Part shown: positions 12,307-24,440 of the stretch, in pieces | How the letters are laid out: each line of letters opens with the position of its first letter | How positions within the stretch are numbered: position 1 is the stretch's first letter | Origin: Panorpa germanica | Taxonomy: Eukaryota; Arthropoda; Insecta; Mecoptera; Panorpidae | DNA length: 64,000 nucleotides | Direction: 5' to 3' | NCBI GenBank assembly: GCA_963678705.1 | Contig: OY783209.1 | Location: forward strand, 13,392,001-13,456,000 | Translations under genes and position numbers: made by a program | Notes under the pieces: model-generated | Told to the model about the DNA's origin: nothing | Database searches by the model: none | What the model saw: only the letters and a program-made list of their open reading frames with translations

Positions 12307-13050
12307 AGAGTTTACCCCCGTCGCAAGCGACGGCTGTCTTTTGTATGTGCATTGAATTTCTTTTCAAATTTTAATTCCATTTTTAAATTGAAATATTTAT
12401 TTTACATATAACAACAAATCATTTTTCATATAAACTGATTAAAAAAATATATTTTTTCCAATTTGTTCATTAATTGACCAACTTCTTTCAAAATTTGGAA
12501 TTTTTGTTTTCGATTTGTAAATTAGATACCAAAGTTAGCCCATATATAAAATTTCAATTTCTTTCTAGCGCTATTTTTACTCTCGGCAAAATCCGCCCCC
12601 GTGCCCCCAAATAGAATTTTGACTTTATTTTGTTTAATAATATATTTCATTATTAGGTAAGCCAAAATTGGAGTTTTCTCCAAAGTTCCTATCGGGCTCC
12701 CTAATTATCTCAACGCACCCTTTTCCAATTTTCAAATTTCTAATTTTCAAAAAATGTTAGCATTGAACACCGAAATACATATACCAAATTTTAACTTTCT
12801 ATCTTTTACGAATTAAAAGTTATGGAGCAAAAAGAAAAAAAAAATTTAGTTTTTTCAAAATTACTAGTTTTCCAGGAAAAGGGGATAGGTTTCCAGGAAA
12901 TTCAGGGGAAAATCCGAGGACTTCAAAAGATTTAGAATTTTTTTCTCTACGAAATAGACAATTTTAAACAAAATGCCATTTTCGGGCCACCATACAAATC
13001 GCTGGAGCATATAAACATATAAATATACACTTGGAACATTATAATATAGG
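12307..13050 (-). mobile_element. Helitron-like element, copy 1
   Basis: One of three related copies (others at 20079-20785 and 23733-24440). Read on the minus strand it ends in a GC-rich hairpin GCCGTCGCTTGCGACGG, followed by GGGTAAACTCT. The interior shares long runs with the other copies (for example ACTCTCGGCAAA and CCGCCCCCGTGCCCCCAAAT). There is no coding capacity. In this copy the terminal CTAG seen in the other two is not preserved (it reads CTCT). Class assignment rests on the 3' hairpin geometry. Confidence 0.5.
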
Positions 13051-13099
13051 ATATACTATTCTTACACTTTTTTTTAAATTCACATTTTGTCGGGTCTAA

Positions 13100-13419
13100 G
13101 TTCTACTATTCGACATAGTTTAACTGGACTAGTCACTGTTAAGTTGAATTGATTACGATTATACATACACGAGTATATTGAATTTGCTTGCTGTTGATGC
13201 AGATAGTTCGAGCGTAGAGTTCCGTGGAACTGTTAGACATCGAGTTGATTCGTGCAGTAGCTCCATTTCGAGTAGTATTTGCTAAAGTGTCAGTTAGTTA
13301 GTGCATCGCGGTCCTTGTGGTGTGGTGCAATCATTCACTGCATTTGTGTGACCTTGCCGGCTGGTTACCGTTCAACTGATATTGATTAAAACAGTAATAA
13401 AAGTCACAAAAACACGACA
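13100..13419 (+). promoter_or_regulatory. Putative promoter and 5' UTR of PSAT1
   Basis: The segment is richer in CG dinucleotides and more balanced in base composition than its surroundings, and it leads straight into the PSAT1 start codon. The position fits a transcribed leader, but no TATA box or defined initiator can be fixed by eye. Confidence 0.35.
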
Positions 13420-16400
13420 ATGGCTGCTACAACTAAGAACAAAAATGTTATTAATTTCGGAGCAGGACCGGCTAAGCTGCCAGAAGAGGTATTTATGTTT
13501 TTATGTAAAAATAATAAACAGAAATAATTTATGGTGATTGTGTTACGAGATATTTCTAAATATTTGTTTGTAGCTCGTTAATATAGACCCAACACCTGTT
13601 GATTTACATTTGCCATTACAAAATATGTTAGCTTTTTTAGTAAATAAACTTATGTTTAATTAACGTAATATTATTAATAATTAATAATTATTTACTACAG
13701 ATTAACACAATTCTGTTACATTGTCATTAAATAAATGTACAATTTACTACTTTATTAATGGGCTTGTGTCCTATGTCTTAATTTCTGTAAAAGTGTACTA
13801 TATATTGATAAAGTGGGTTACTAGAACCTCAAATGTTCAATTATTTTTTAATAACTCATTAAATTTCAGGAGATATTACCAGTTAAAAAAGTCATTTTGT
13901 CTCTTTAATTATTAAAGGGATTCAAAGTTGTACAACATTCCAAATGCATGTGACCTCACAACCGCTAGTTGCTATCTCCTTTATACAACAGAGCGTAACA
14001 GAGAAATATTCTTGATAGAACTCTGACAAGTTTACAGGTTACCAACCTTACAGCTCATAACTCTCTGCTATATGTATTTATATATCAAATATTATTTACA
14101 GCTATTTCGAGAAGCAATAAAATTTCAATATTATGTCTGCCGTAACAGGATTAAATAAAATAAAAACGTATTATTCTTGGACTTGACTTGATTATTTCGA
14201 CTACCAACAGCTACAAAACATTATCACAGCACTGACCTACTCAACAAATAACTGACGTATAAAATGCATTCACGTCATACAAATGGCCGGCCATCTCTAC
14301 CGCTAAAACTACAATTCAAATTTTTAATTGCTATATCTCCGTCAACATTTAGATATTTAATAAAATGCACACGCCAATACACATTTATTACCATCAAATT
14401 CAATCAACAATTGAAAAATCGACCATTAAAAAATGAGGATACAAGCCCATTTAATACTGCATTTGTTAAAGTCTGAAAACAAATTTATGTCGAAAGATAA
14501 CTTTTGTAATGTAATCTTATATTATATTTACCTAAAAAAAGGTAAACTTTTTTACATATACTTTACATGTACGTAACTGCATTTACTGGGTTTTCTCATT
14601 TGAAACAAATTATATCAATTTCTTTTAATTGTTTTTCAGGTTCTTCTGGAAGTGCAAAAGGAGCTAGTTCATTTCGGCAACACAAACATAAGCGTTATGG
14701 AAATGAGTCACAGATCCAAGGATTATGCACAAATTAACGAACAAACCCAAAGAGCAGCCCGAGATATTCTGTGAGTAGAAAATCCAAAGTGTAATAAATG
14801 TATTAAAAGATAATTTCATTATTTACTTATACTTTGTTTTCATATTCCCTTTTCTAGGAGTATCCCGGATAATTACAAAGTTCTCTTCCTGCAGGGAGGT
14901 GGAACCGGATTATTTGCGGCAGTGGCTTTAAATTTGATTGGTAAAACAGGAACCGCGGATTATATTGTCACAGGTAATCCTGGTTTTACGCCTAAGCCGT
15001 AGACTTAACTGTCAAAACTTATTCGCTACAAGAGAGATTACCATTGGAGTGGTTCTTCAAACATCATTTGACACATGAGCTCCTTTGTTCTTCTGTGAAA
15101 TATTTAAACATCAGCTTTGATGGATTGCAAAGAATATTTTCCGACAGTTTAAATATACTTGTCCTATAACAGGCTTGTGAACTCATTTTTTAGCAGTGTT
15201 TCTTAAAATTTCGATTGAAATATATGTTAATTAATGTTGTAATTTATTTTTTGAATATCATTGTTAAACATTGACGTAGAAACAACTTGTTGTTATAATA
15301 AGTGATTGGTTCCAGTCTGAGAGGACTTATAATATTTATATTAAGTAAACTTTTGTTCTAATGAGCGTATTGTTATCTAGTTTTAAGTGCCAAACATTTA
15401 GAAACTCATAGATTCATTTGATCAAACCAGGTTGATAAATCAAGTGTCATATAGTTGACAGCTAGGTTACTTATTTCTTATTTTTTATAGGTTCCTGGTC
15501 TGCCAAAGCAGCAAAAGAAGCTGCAAAGTATGGTAAAATAAATCAAGTAATACCCAAACTCCCTAAATACGTGGAAGTTCCAGCCCAGTCAACCTGGAAG
15601 CTGGACCCGAATGCCTCATACGTCTACTACTGCGACAACGAGACTGTTGATGGTAAGAATCCCCTGAGCTAAATAAAACATTGGCTTAAATATTATGAGG
15701 AAGATAATCTTAGAAATATCTCGCTCAATATAAATGCAAGCGTATAATTAAAATAATAAATTATTTATATTGTTAAATATTTAGAGCTAATTAGTAATTC
15801 GAAAACTAATTACAGGTGTCGAGTTTCCTTTTGTACCGGAAACAAATGGGATCCCCCTGGTGGTGGATATGTCTTCCAACATGATGTCCAGGCCAGTCGA
15901 CGTTTCAAAGGTAACAGACAATCGAAGTGTACATTTGTCTAATTTAAAGTAGCTTTATATTATCTTAGAAATATTAAACAAGTCTTAAACATTTTGTTGT
16001 CAGTTTGGAATTATTTACGGTGGAGCACAGAAGAACATTGGTCCCGCTGGAGTTACACTTGTAATTGTTCGAGAAGATCTTCTGGGTAACGCGTTACCAA
16101 TTTGTCCGTCAGTTCTTGACTTTACAGTAATGGCAAAAGACAATTCGCTGTACAATACTCCACCAACATTTGGGTAAAACTATCTTATTTTATATTTATT
16201 TAGCAATTACTTTGCGTTAGAACTGTTGTGGTTTGAATCTTCGATAAATGCGAATGATATTTTTGTCTTCAGGGTTTATGTAATGGGCCGCGTTTTCGAC
16301 TGGATCCTACGAAACGGAGGAGTTGATGGCATGTCAGCAGCAGCCACCAGAAAAGCATCAATGCTGTACGAAGTTATTTCCAAGTCAAATGGATTCTATA

Positions 16401-16730
16401 GTTGTCCTGTAAAAAAAGATTGTCGTAGCAGAATGAACGTGCCATTCAGAATCGGAGGATTGGAAGGAAACGAGCAGTTAGAAAAGGATTTTTTGACAGG
16501 AGCTGAAGAATTAGGGATGTTACAGCTTAAAGGACATAGGTACCTAAACAAATATCATAGTGTGTTTATATTTTAACTATAAAGATATAGTATTTACTTT
16601 TACTTTCCGTTTTTTCAGATCTGTTGGTGGAATTAGGGCATCAATTTATAACGCAGTTTCGATTGAAAATGTCAAAACTTTAGTCGAATACATGAACAAA
16701 TTCTATAATTTTTGGATTCAAAAATACTAA
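13420..16730 (+). CDS. PSAT1: Phosphoserine aminotransferase
   Basis: Cytosolic PLP enzyme converting 3-phosphohydroxypyruvate plus glutamate to phosphoserine plus 2-oxoglutarate, the second step of serine synthesis from 3-phosphoglycerate. Eight exons: 13420-13488, 14640-14770, 14858-14973, 15491-15652, 15816-15910, 16004-16173, 16273-16539 and 16619-16730. All have GT/AG sites and consistent phases, giving 373 aa, close to the family norm. The N terminus [17 protein letters not shown] is the class signature. The phosphate-binding glycine loop [12 protein letters not shown] is near residue 80, the PLP-ring Asp lies in [12 protein letters not shown] (D177), and the Schiff-base lysine is in [12 protein letters not shown] (K201). 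The C terminus has [16 protein letters not shown]. The start has a good context (ACAATGG). A poly(A) signal AATAAA is at 16747-16752. Intron 1 contains a complete MITE (13757-14451). Confidence 0.97.
13757..14451 (+). mobile_element. MITE family 1, copy 1 (complete)
   Basis: About 695 bp with inverted ends AATGGGCTTGTGTCC and GGATACAAGCCCATT. The interior is non-coding and recognisable by GTGTACTATATATTGATAAA near one end, ATTATTAAAGGGATTCAA in the middle and ATTGCTATATCTCCGTCAAC near the other end. Further copies: 22984-23622, 26036-26679, 30262-30945, 34412-34961, 35704-36286, 47189-47902, 49152-49847 and 55560-56219. No coding capacity and no obvious target duplication. Here it lies within intron 1 of PSAT1. 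Confidence 0.85.
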
Positions 16731-17404
16731 ATGATTATAGCTCAATAATAAATAAGACTAAAATAAAAATAACTATTATACAATTAACAATTCGCTAAGT
16801 TCCATCTCTGAATTTTTATTTTTTATAAAAATATAATAAAAATAAACTTAAAATATTTTGAGTAAGTTAATTTTCATATAAATATAAAATTTCTTTTTAT
16901 ATGCAAATTTTTTTTTAAATTTTAGTTCCTTACAAATTATTAATTTAAAAATATCCTGATAGATTCCTTTTACTTTTTGATCAACTGGTTGCCTGGGAGG
17001 TCGAGTACATTTTCAGTTACTTTGCTGTTTTTACTATTTCCGCTATTCTGAAAAATATTACAATAGCATTACTATCAGGGTCTCAGATGCGGTTTTACAT
17101 ATTTTATTTAAATTGTGTCACAAGATTAAATAAGATATTTGAATGCGCTTGGGAATTTATTTTTTAATAAGTCGCAAATATTATAGAAAATTATTAAAGG
17201 AATCCAAAGTTGTAAAAATATGAAGTCTGTGTGAATTGTCACATCCAATGAATTGCCATCTCTTTTATACAACTAAGTTTACTTGATAATACCTCCTATA
17301 ATATAGCAACGTTTTAAAGAAATAGTACAGCTTTATAGACATTAGTACGTAATGTACATAATTTCTATGAAAGGTTCAAAATACTCTAAAAATAGCAGCC
17401 ATTG
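16731..17404. other. Convergent intergenic region PSAT1/MESH1
   Basis: Holds the 3' ends of two tail-to-tail genes. AATAAA for PSAT1 is at 16747-16752; a minus-strand AATAAA (complement of 17156-17161) may serve MESH1. A truncated, diverged fragment of MITE family 1 occupies about 17165-17345, so it probably forms part of the MESH1 3' UTR. Confidence 0.5.
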
Positions 17405-18776
17405 TCATACTAAAGATACAATTCCTTCCTTCTTAAAAATGTCGTCCAAAATTGCTTCAAGGGTTGCATTGGTTCCGCGTAATCCATCGATAACTTTACT
17501 GCTCCATTCGAAGTATTCCCGAACTCTGGATGCTGTCCAGCCGATTGGGCACACTCGCTGGAGATCCCTGAGGTTGTAGATTTTGTCAGCTAGCTTAACA
17601 AGCTTGGCTTCGTAACTTGTTGTAGGAGCGTGTACGATCTGAAGCCGTTTTCTTTCTGCTTTTGGCAATGATTTATCATCTGTTACCTGTAAAAGTCAGA
17701 CCACGTTTTAAAACACATCATTAAAACATCATTAATAATATTTGTACCTCTGCTACTAGGCTACTGATAACATCCCCAAATTCGGTTTCAATCTCTTCAA
17801 TTGTTGTGTTGGTATCTTCAACCGTATCGTGCAATATCGCTGTCATCAGTACGTTAATGTCGGTAATGTTTGCTTCCTCCGATAAAATAGCTGCTACTCC
17901 TGCGAAGTAAAACAAAATGTCAAACTATTATTGGAGTTTAAATTAAAAGAAAAAACCACATACAAAAATTAAAGAATCATTCCTTCTCGCTGCTTTTATT
18001 TAATTTTATATTTAATTTAAATTGTTTAGCATATGGCAACACGCGTAGTCATTCACAGTACCATTTTTAATTTAATTTATTTTTTAAGTAAAACTATATT
18101 ATATTATAACCTCCAAAATGTGACAATCTGTCAAAATGCAATAGGATTTACATTTAAAAGAACTTTAATGTCAGTTTTTGAAAAATATAGAAGAGAAAAC
18201 AATGTCTATTACTAATTGTTATTAAAAATAGCAATTTTAATTATTTCACATACAATTTTGTCAAAATTTATATTACTAACGATGCACCGACTAAAGTAAA
18301 TAAACTTAAATTAAAACACAAATTGAAAAGGAATGCTTAAACGAGAACCTGAAATCTAGATTACAATATCAAATAAAAACAGTAAATTAAATATCAAAAC
18401 TGAGGCTTAATGTTTTGAACCTTATCTAAAAGTTAATACACAAAGCAAAAACTCATGTATTACTTAACGTAATATTTTTTACATAACGATATATAATATA
18501 CTTTACATAATCTTTAATATACTAATTTAATATGTAACATTATATAATTTTAAAATTTTAGTAACGCCAGGAAACGTAAATTTCTGTCGGAAGAGAACTT
18601 TAATTTACATGATAAAGGATAGTCCTTTTTTAGCAACAGATTTTCCAGATTAAATGCATACCTATCGGATGATTAATATAAGGGGTTCTTTCCATGTCTC
18701 TTCTTCTCTGATTTTTATGTTTTATAGCAGCAAAATTTATACATTTTGTGTATAACTTCAACTCGTCGGAAGTCAT
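17405..18776 (-). CDS. MESH1: Guanosine-3',5'-bis(diphosphate) 3'-pyrophosphohydrolase MESH1
   Basis: Metazoan SpoT homologue, an HD-domain hydrolase of 182 aa (family about 178-180). It removes the 3'-pyrophosphate from (p)ppGpp in vitro and is known as a cytosolic NADPH phosphatase in animals. Exons on the minus strand: 18662-18776, 17748-17899 and 17405-17686. Metal and active-site residues are in place: [19 protein letters not shown] (H36), the HD-ED signature [10 protein letters not shown] (H62, D63, E66, D67) and KLADKIYNL (D123, N127). An AG acceptor lies only 3 bases before the start codon (TTTATTTACAG then AAATG), so at least one non-coding 5' exon must exist further upstream. One candidate donor is at 29153-29158 (minus). 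There is no synthetase domain, as expected for MESH1. Confidence 0.95.
18000..18402. repeat. Dispersed repeat D, copy 1
   Basis: About 400 bp, non-coding. It recurs in the same orientation at 33140-33625, sharing runs such as GTTTAGCATATGGCAA, ACGCGTAGTCATTCACAGTA, TGTGACAATCTGTCAAAATG and AACAGTAAATTAAATATC. No terminal repeats are obvious. This copy lies in MESH1 intron 1; the other lies in intron 1 of pyruvate kinase 1. Confidence 0.7.
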
Positions 18777-19241
18777 TTCTGTAAATAAAAACTATCGTCA
18801 TTAAGGTACTACATACATTTCAAGAAAGAAAAATTCTGCAACTTATTGGGATGACCTTGAAATATCTCTAATATTATTCTCACAATAACATCGTGTTAGT
18901 GGCATGCACGCTAACTGATCAGCATGCGAGTAGAATATTTTATAAATTGATAACTACGTCAAGAGATTGATAAGAATTTTTTATACACATAAATCTACGA
19001 ACAAATATTTATGTCAATATTGCCTTGTGGATCGTTGTAAGTTAACATTGAGACTCTGCAGCGGTCAAACAAGTCGCATCTGGGATCTGGCATCGTATAG
19101 AAAGCAGTGAAGGAATATCCAACAGTGAAACTAAATAGAACCAGTTTGTCGTCTGTAGTGAGTGCGTCCTAAGAAAGTGTTGACAATCCGACTTGTCAAA
19201 TTTGTGTTTCATTTCAAGACAGTTGTTAAAACAAGAACAAA

Positions 19242-19283
19242 ATGAAAGCTGTAGAACGCGGCAGAACTAGAAGTGGTGATTTT
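19242..19283 (+). CDS. Candidate first coding exon (possible alternative N terminus of pyruvate kinase 1)
   Basis: The exon reads MKAVERGRTRSGDF and is followed by a good donor, GTAAGTCG. It ends in phase 0, the same phase in which exon 2 of pyruvate kinase 1 starts (36715). The 200 bases upstream (about 19040-19241) are balanced in composition and look like a 5' UTR. No other plus-strand gene with an unmatched phase-0 acceptor lies between here and 36.7 kb. I infer an alternative promoter and first exon for pyruvate kinase 1. It could instead belong to a gene whose other exons I failed to see. Confidence 0.4.
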
Positions 19284-20078
19284 GTAAGTCGAATATTAAT
19301 TTTACTATATTTAATTTCTATATTAATTATTTGGATGTGAAGAAATAACATATTGCATTTAAGACGTGGCCTAGATAATACCATAACCTCAATTTACACG
19401 CCGGTTGAATTATTTATCTTTTCAAGTGTTGCTTCAAATATAGTAGATAATACAGTGTACCGTTGTACAACTATAAACAGTAGCGCCCCGGTAAACACAG
19501 TTACGTATATTGAATGTTTATCCTTTACGTTTACTCCTTTAACAGATTCCAATCTTCATTCTTCTTCTCGCATATCCTATATACCTTCAACAAGTCTGAA
19601 ACTTGCGATCATTTTGATCTTCCTCTTCGATCGCAAACGAATATAATATATGAGTTTACGTTTTGAATTAAGCGGGTTTATTTCATGATGGATAAATTTA
19701 AATACCTCCAGATAAATGTCAGTATCGATGACCTATTTTATAAAATATAATTCACTGCATCCCGTAAATCTACAGGAGGATGCAAGTGACGTTTTCCGAA
19801 TGCCCCATTTCCAAAATTATTTTTAAATATTATAAATTCTTATATATAACATAAATAAATATTAAATGCTTTGGATTTCCAAATTCAATATGTTTGTAAC
19901 TGATAACAGTTACAGTTATTAGTTAAGATTATACAGTGACGTAGAAGGAACGAAAGGTCACAGGGTTACTGGAAAAAAATAATCTAGGAATAACACTTTA
20001 AATATAAAACACTTTCATGTATATAAACTTTAACCCTTTACTTTAACTTTAATTAAAAAATCTTTCTCTCTTTCTCTG
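19284..20078. other. Intergenic or intronic AT-rich sequence
   Basis: No gene motif recognised. A plus-strand open frame at 19353-19646 has no recognisable domain. If the exon at 19242 joins pyruvate kinase 1, this is intron sequence. Confidence 0.35.
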
Positions 20079-20785
20079 ATATTATAATGTTCCAACTGTA
20101 TGTTTATATGTTTATTTTCTTATATGTTTGGTTCGAATTTTGTATTTTAGCTCGAAAACGGCTATTAATTTCTTGAAAATTACCTTATTCGTAGAGAGAA
20201 AAATTCTAAGACTTTTGGCGTCCTCGGATTTTTCACTGAAATTCCTGGAAACCCGTATTTTGGAAAAACTAAAAAAAAAATTTTACTTTTTGGTCTATAA
20301 CTTTTAATTCGTAAAATAAAGAAAGTTGAAATTTGGTATGTGTATTACGGTGTTCAATGCTAACAAATTTTGTAAATTAGAAATTGAAGAAATAAAATGT
20401 AGGAAACTTTGGAGAAAACTAAAATTTTGGATTGTGTAATAATTGATTATGATATTACAGAAAAATAATTCAAAATTCAAAAAAATTATTTGGGGGCACA
20501 GGGACTAGAAAGTTGAAATTTTATATATGGGCTTATATATAACTTTGGTACATAATTTACAAATCGAAAAAAAAATTCCAAATTTTGAAAAAAAGTTGGT
20601 CAAATAATGAACAAATTGAAAAAGAAAAATTTTTGTCAGTTTATATGAAAAATTATTTGCTGTTATATGTAAAATAAATATGGAATGAGTTAAATATTTC
20701 AATTTAAAAATGGAATTAAAATTTGAAATGAAATTCAATTCACACACAAAAGACAGTCGCCGCTTGCGACGGGGGTAAACTCTAG
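20079..20785 (+). mobile_element. Helitron-like element, copy 2
   Basis: In this orientation the element ends with the hairpin region GTCGCCGCTTGCGAC, then GGGGGTAAACT and CTAG followed by T. This is the arrangement expected at a Helitron 3' end (hairpin, short spacer, CTRR, T of the AT target). The interior matches copies 1 and 3. The 5' limit is set where similarity begins (ATTATAATGTTCC near 20089); a TC dinucleotide lies just before it but is not certain. Non-coding. Confidence 0.55.
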
Positions 20786-21670
20786 TATTTTTAAAAAGTA
20801 CTTCAATTATCAGTTTTGTTTGTAGATACGCGCCACCTTAAGTATTTATAAACAACTTGCTTTAAAACAAAGAAACAACAAAAAACTCAACACATAACCT
20901 TATATATTTGTGACATCATTCGGGCTCGGTCAGTTCGCGGCACACTGTCATTAGTAATTCACATGGAGCATGGAAATGACCTTGAATATCCAAACAAAAA
21001 TAAAACATTCGAACTTACATAACATAGAACATGCGTTACGCGAACAAACAATATTTGTCAGAGGTGCGTAATGTTGTAACCACGAACTAATGTAATTCGC
21101 AGTTTAAGAAAACCTAAGCATTAGTATATATTTATAAAAATATAGCTTATTATGTTTATTATTTAATTATTATTATTACTTTACCTCTGACATTACATTC
21201 GATAAAGATTATTCAGGTGTTTTACTTCCCATTGTTTCAGTATTTACATTTCAACCAGGATGTTTCATGTTCTATATTTTTCTCCTCAATTTATATTTTA
21301 ACATAAAATTACTTTGGAACGTGGTACACAATCATATACTAGTAAAATCGATTTATTTTCTAACAAGTATACAGTTAGAGAAGACTCAAACCGTACATGT
21401 ATAGATTGTTGCAATGCACAAAGCACGAGCTTTAAGCTCTAATAGCAAGCTTTAACAGTGCAATGACCTGTTGACCTCTACGAATGACCTAAACGACCTT
21501 CAAATTGACTTTGATTATGTGTTACTTTTTCTTTTATAACGAATATACTATTTGCAGAAGTGTAGTAATATTAAATTAATTACGTAATCATGTACAGTCC
21601 TGTCATAAAATTTATAACAAAACAATTATAAAAAAAAAACCTTGAAAATGTGTTTATTCGTTGCTATTAT
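20786..21670. other. Intergenic or intronic, no feature recognised
   Basis: AT-rich single-copy-looking sequence with no coding patch or repeat I can identify. Confidence 0.35.
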
Positions 21671-21826
21671 CAGTGCCGTAACAAGGGCGTGGCGAATAAG
21701 GTGCCCGCCATGCGCGCAAAACAAACGATACCGGCCCGGTTAAGAGTATTGTTGTATGTATAGTCCAGGATCGCTTATAAGCATAGACACTTGCCACAGG
21801 CGCTTCATATCCTCGTTACGGCACTG
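21671..21826. mobile_element. hAT-type MITE, 156 bp
   Basis: Perfect 12-bp inverted ends CAGTGCCGTAAC and GTTACGGCACTG. The flanking 8-mers GCTATTAT and CTTATTAT agree at six of eight positions, consistent with a decayed 8-bp target duplication. Ends of the form CAGTG fit the hAT superfamily. No coding capacity. Confidence 0.65.
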
Positions 21827-21941
21827 CTTATTATGCGTCATGTAACGACTTATATCAGCATAAAGTTATCTAAGATTAGTTTCCTGTTCGCACTGGATGT
21901 ACTGGTTATTAATTTTTGCAATAATAATACAGTGTCAAAAG

Positions 21942-22544
21942 CAGTGGCGGCCTTAGCCATTGCGAGACCCCGGGCGGCAGAACTTTGCGAGGCCCCAGGT
22001 GGCAGATCTTTGCGAGGCCCTTGTTTTTGTGTAATTTATGTAAATTGAAACTACGTATTTTTGATGATGATTGCGAGAAATGTAAAAGTTATAAATAAAT
22101 AGATGTAGATTTTTAATATTCTATATTTGAAGGATTATAACATAAAAGTACAAAGACGACAAATATTAAGAAAGATACATGAGTGTCTTAAAAGATATAC
22201 GCAGGGATTAAAGTGGGTTTTCTAAAGGGCAAGGCGCGAGATTCAAATACATATAATAGTAATGTATTTTTCTACTTTTTTTTTAATCTCGCGCCTCGCT
22301 CTTTAGAAATCCCACTAGAATCACTGCGTATATCTTTTAAGGCATTTATGTGCCTTAATTTATCATCATTAATATTTGTCGTCTTTGTGCTTGTTAACTT
22401 TTATAAAACTTCCAATGTAAAATTTTATTTCTCCTCAATTATCATCAAAAATACTTACTTACAATTTACATATATTATACAAAGAACAAGTGCCTTGCAA
22501 AGATCTGCCGCCCCGGGGCCTCGCAATGGCTAAGGCCGCCCCTG
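21942..22544. mobile_element. hAT-type foldback element, about 600 bp near-perfect hairpin
   Basis: Outer ends are CAGTGGCGGCCTTAGCC and, as complement of the right end, CAGGGGCGGCCTTAGCC. The pairing continues inward almost the full length: for example GCAAGGCGCGAGATT (22229 on) pairs with AATCTCGCGCCTCGC (22286 on), and ACAAAGACGACAAATATTAA pairs with TTAATATTTGTCGTCTTTGT. The whole unit is therefore one long inverted repeat with a short centre near 22245-22285. Transcription through it would give a long double-stranded RNA hairpin. No coding capacity. Confidence 0.75.
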
Positions 22545-22983
22545 TGTAAAGCATACGTATGTAGATCAAAGTACCGCGTTACGTTCTAGTTGAAGTCATG
22601 TACTTCCCAGGTCTCTGTGATTGATGCAACTTCGTACAGAACGACCGAAGACTTAGCAGATATCTAATATGCAATTTTCTTACCTTCGATACAGTGGTGT
22701 ATTGATAAACATCAAAGTAGAAGCTTTATCTCATGATAAATTGAGTTAAAGGAACCCTAATACTTCTAATACTGAGATCAGCCCAAACGACTCTGATTAT
22801 TACAGTTTTCAGTTAACAGTTAATAAATTTATGGTTTAACGAATTTCTTATATAAACCATGACACGTGACTAAAGAACAAGAACACCTGCATGTAACTAA
22901 ATGTAACATGTTGAAAATGTGTTACATGTTTGCCTATTTACCAGCTGAGATTGTTAAAGCAACCGTTTCAGTGTTTGATATAG

Positions 22984-23622
22984 AATGGGCTTGTGTCCTC
23001 ATTTTTTAGTGGTCGATTTTTCAATTGTTGATTGAAATTGATGTTAATAAATGTGTATTGGCGTGTCTATTTTATTAAATATCTAAATATTGACGGAGAT
23101 ATAGCAATTAAAAATTTGAATTGTAGTTTTAGCGCTAGAAATGATCGCCCATATTTGTATGACATGAAATGCATTTTTACGTCAGTTATTTGTTGAGTAG
23201 GTCAGTGTTGTGGTAATGTTTTGTAGCTGTTGGTACTCAAACAATCCAGTCAAGTCAAAGAATAATAAGTTTTTACTTTATTTAACCCTATTAAGGCAGA
23301 CATAATATTGAAATTTTATTGTTCCTTGAAATAACTGTAAATAATATTTGATATTTTGATATATAAATACATATAGCAGAGATTTATGATCTGTAAGGTT
23401 GGTAACCTTACACAAGGATTGTGATGTCACATGCATTTGGAGTTTGTACAACGTTGAATCCCTTTAATAATTAAAGAGACAAAATGACTTTTTTAATTGT
23501 TAATATCTCCTAACATATAAGGAGTTATTAAAAAATAATTGAACATTTGAGGTTCTAGTAACCCACTTTATCAATATATAGTACACTTTTATAGAAATTA
23601 AGACATAGGACACAAGCCCATT
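22984..23622 (-). mobile_element. MITE family 1, copy 2
   Basis: Complete copy in reverse orientation: it begins with AATGGGCTTGTGTCCTC and ends with GGACACAAGCCCATT. The interior is the reverse complement of the 13757-14451 copy, with a short deletion near the AAAGAGAT block. Confidence 0.85.
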
Positions 23623-23732
23623 CGAATTATAAAAATAATCTTTGCATAGAATTTAATGCTGAGTCGAATCTTACTGAGAATTTCAGGTGCTAATCCATTT
23701 TAATACAAAGATCTAGTATCTTTATAGGTAGA

Positions 23733-24440
23733 CTAGAGATTACCCCCGTCGCAAAGCGACGTCTTTTTGGCGTGTATGATTTGAATCCTATAAAATAATT
23801 TTTCAATTTATCAAAATAAAAAATATTTTCAATTTATGTGTTATTTGATAAACTTTTTTTCAAAATTTGAGCTTTTTTTTTTCGATTCGTAAATAAGTTA
23901 CCAAGGTTAGCCTATATACAAAATTTCAACTTTCTAGCACAATTTTTACTCTCGGCAAATACTACCCCCGTGCCCCCAAATAAAATTTGGAAATTTTGAA
24001 TTTTTTTTTATTAATAATATACTTAATTATTCTAGAATCCAGAATATGAACTTTCTCCAAAGTTCCGTACCGGGCCTCCGAATTTCTTCAACCCCCACCC
24101 CCCTTTTTCAATTTTTGAATTTATAATTTTTGAGAAATGTCAGCATTGAATACCTTAATACACATGCAAAATTTCAACTTTCTATCTTTTACGAATTAAA
24201 AGTAATACAGCAAAAAAAGGGCTCACTTTTTTTTTCAGTTTTTCCAAAATTACGGGTTTCCAGGCAAATTCAGTGAAAAATCCGGGGACGCCAAAAGTCT
24301 TAGAATGTTTTTCTCTACGAAATAGGCAATTTTCAAAAACATTGACGGAGCCGTTTTCGCGCTGCCATACAAAATTCACTACCAAACATATAAGATCATA
24401 AATATAATAAATATACACCTGGGACATTATAAATAAGAAA
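23733..24440 (-). mobile_element. Helitron-like element, copy 3
   Basis: Read on the minus strand it ends with hairpin GACGTCGCTTTGCGAC, then GGGGGTAATCT and CTAG followed by T, matching copy 2. Internal blocks ACTCTCGGCAAA, CCCCGTGCCCCCAAAT and TTTTTCTCTACGAAATAGGC are shared with copy 1. Non-coding. Confidence 0.55.

Noticed and set aside
12107-12367. 86-codon minus-strand frame with ALMNETLETRNHV-like text
   Set aside because: Part overlaps the Helitron-like end. A decayed similar patch at 27480-27690 hints at an old repeat, but no family could be named.
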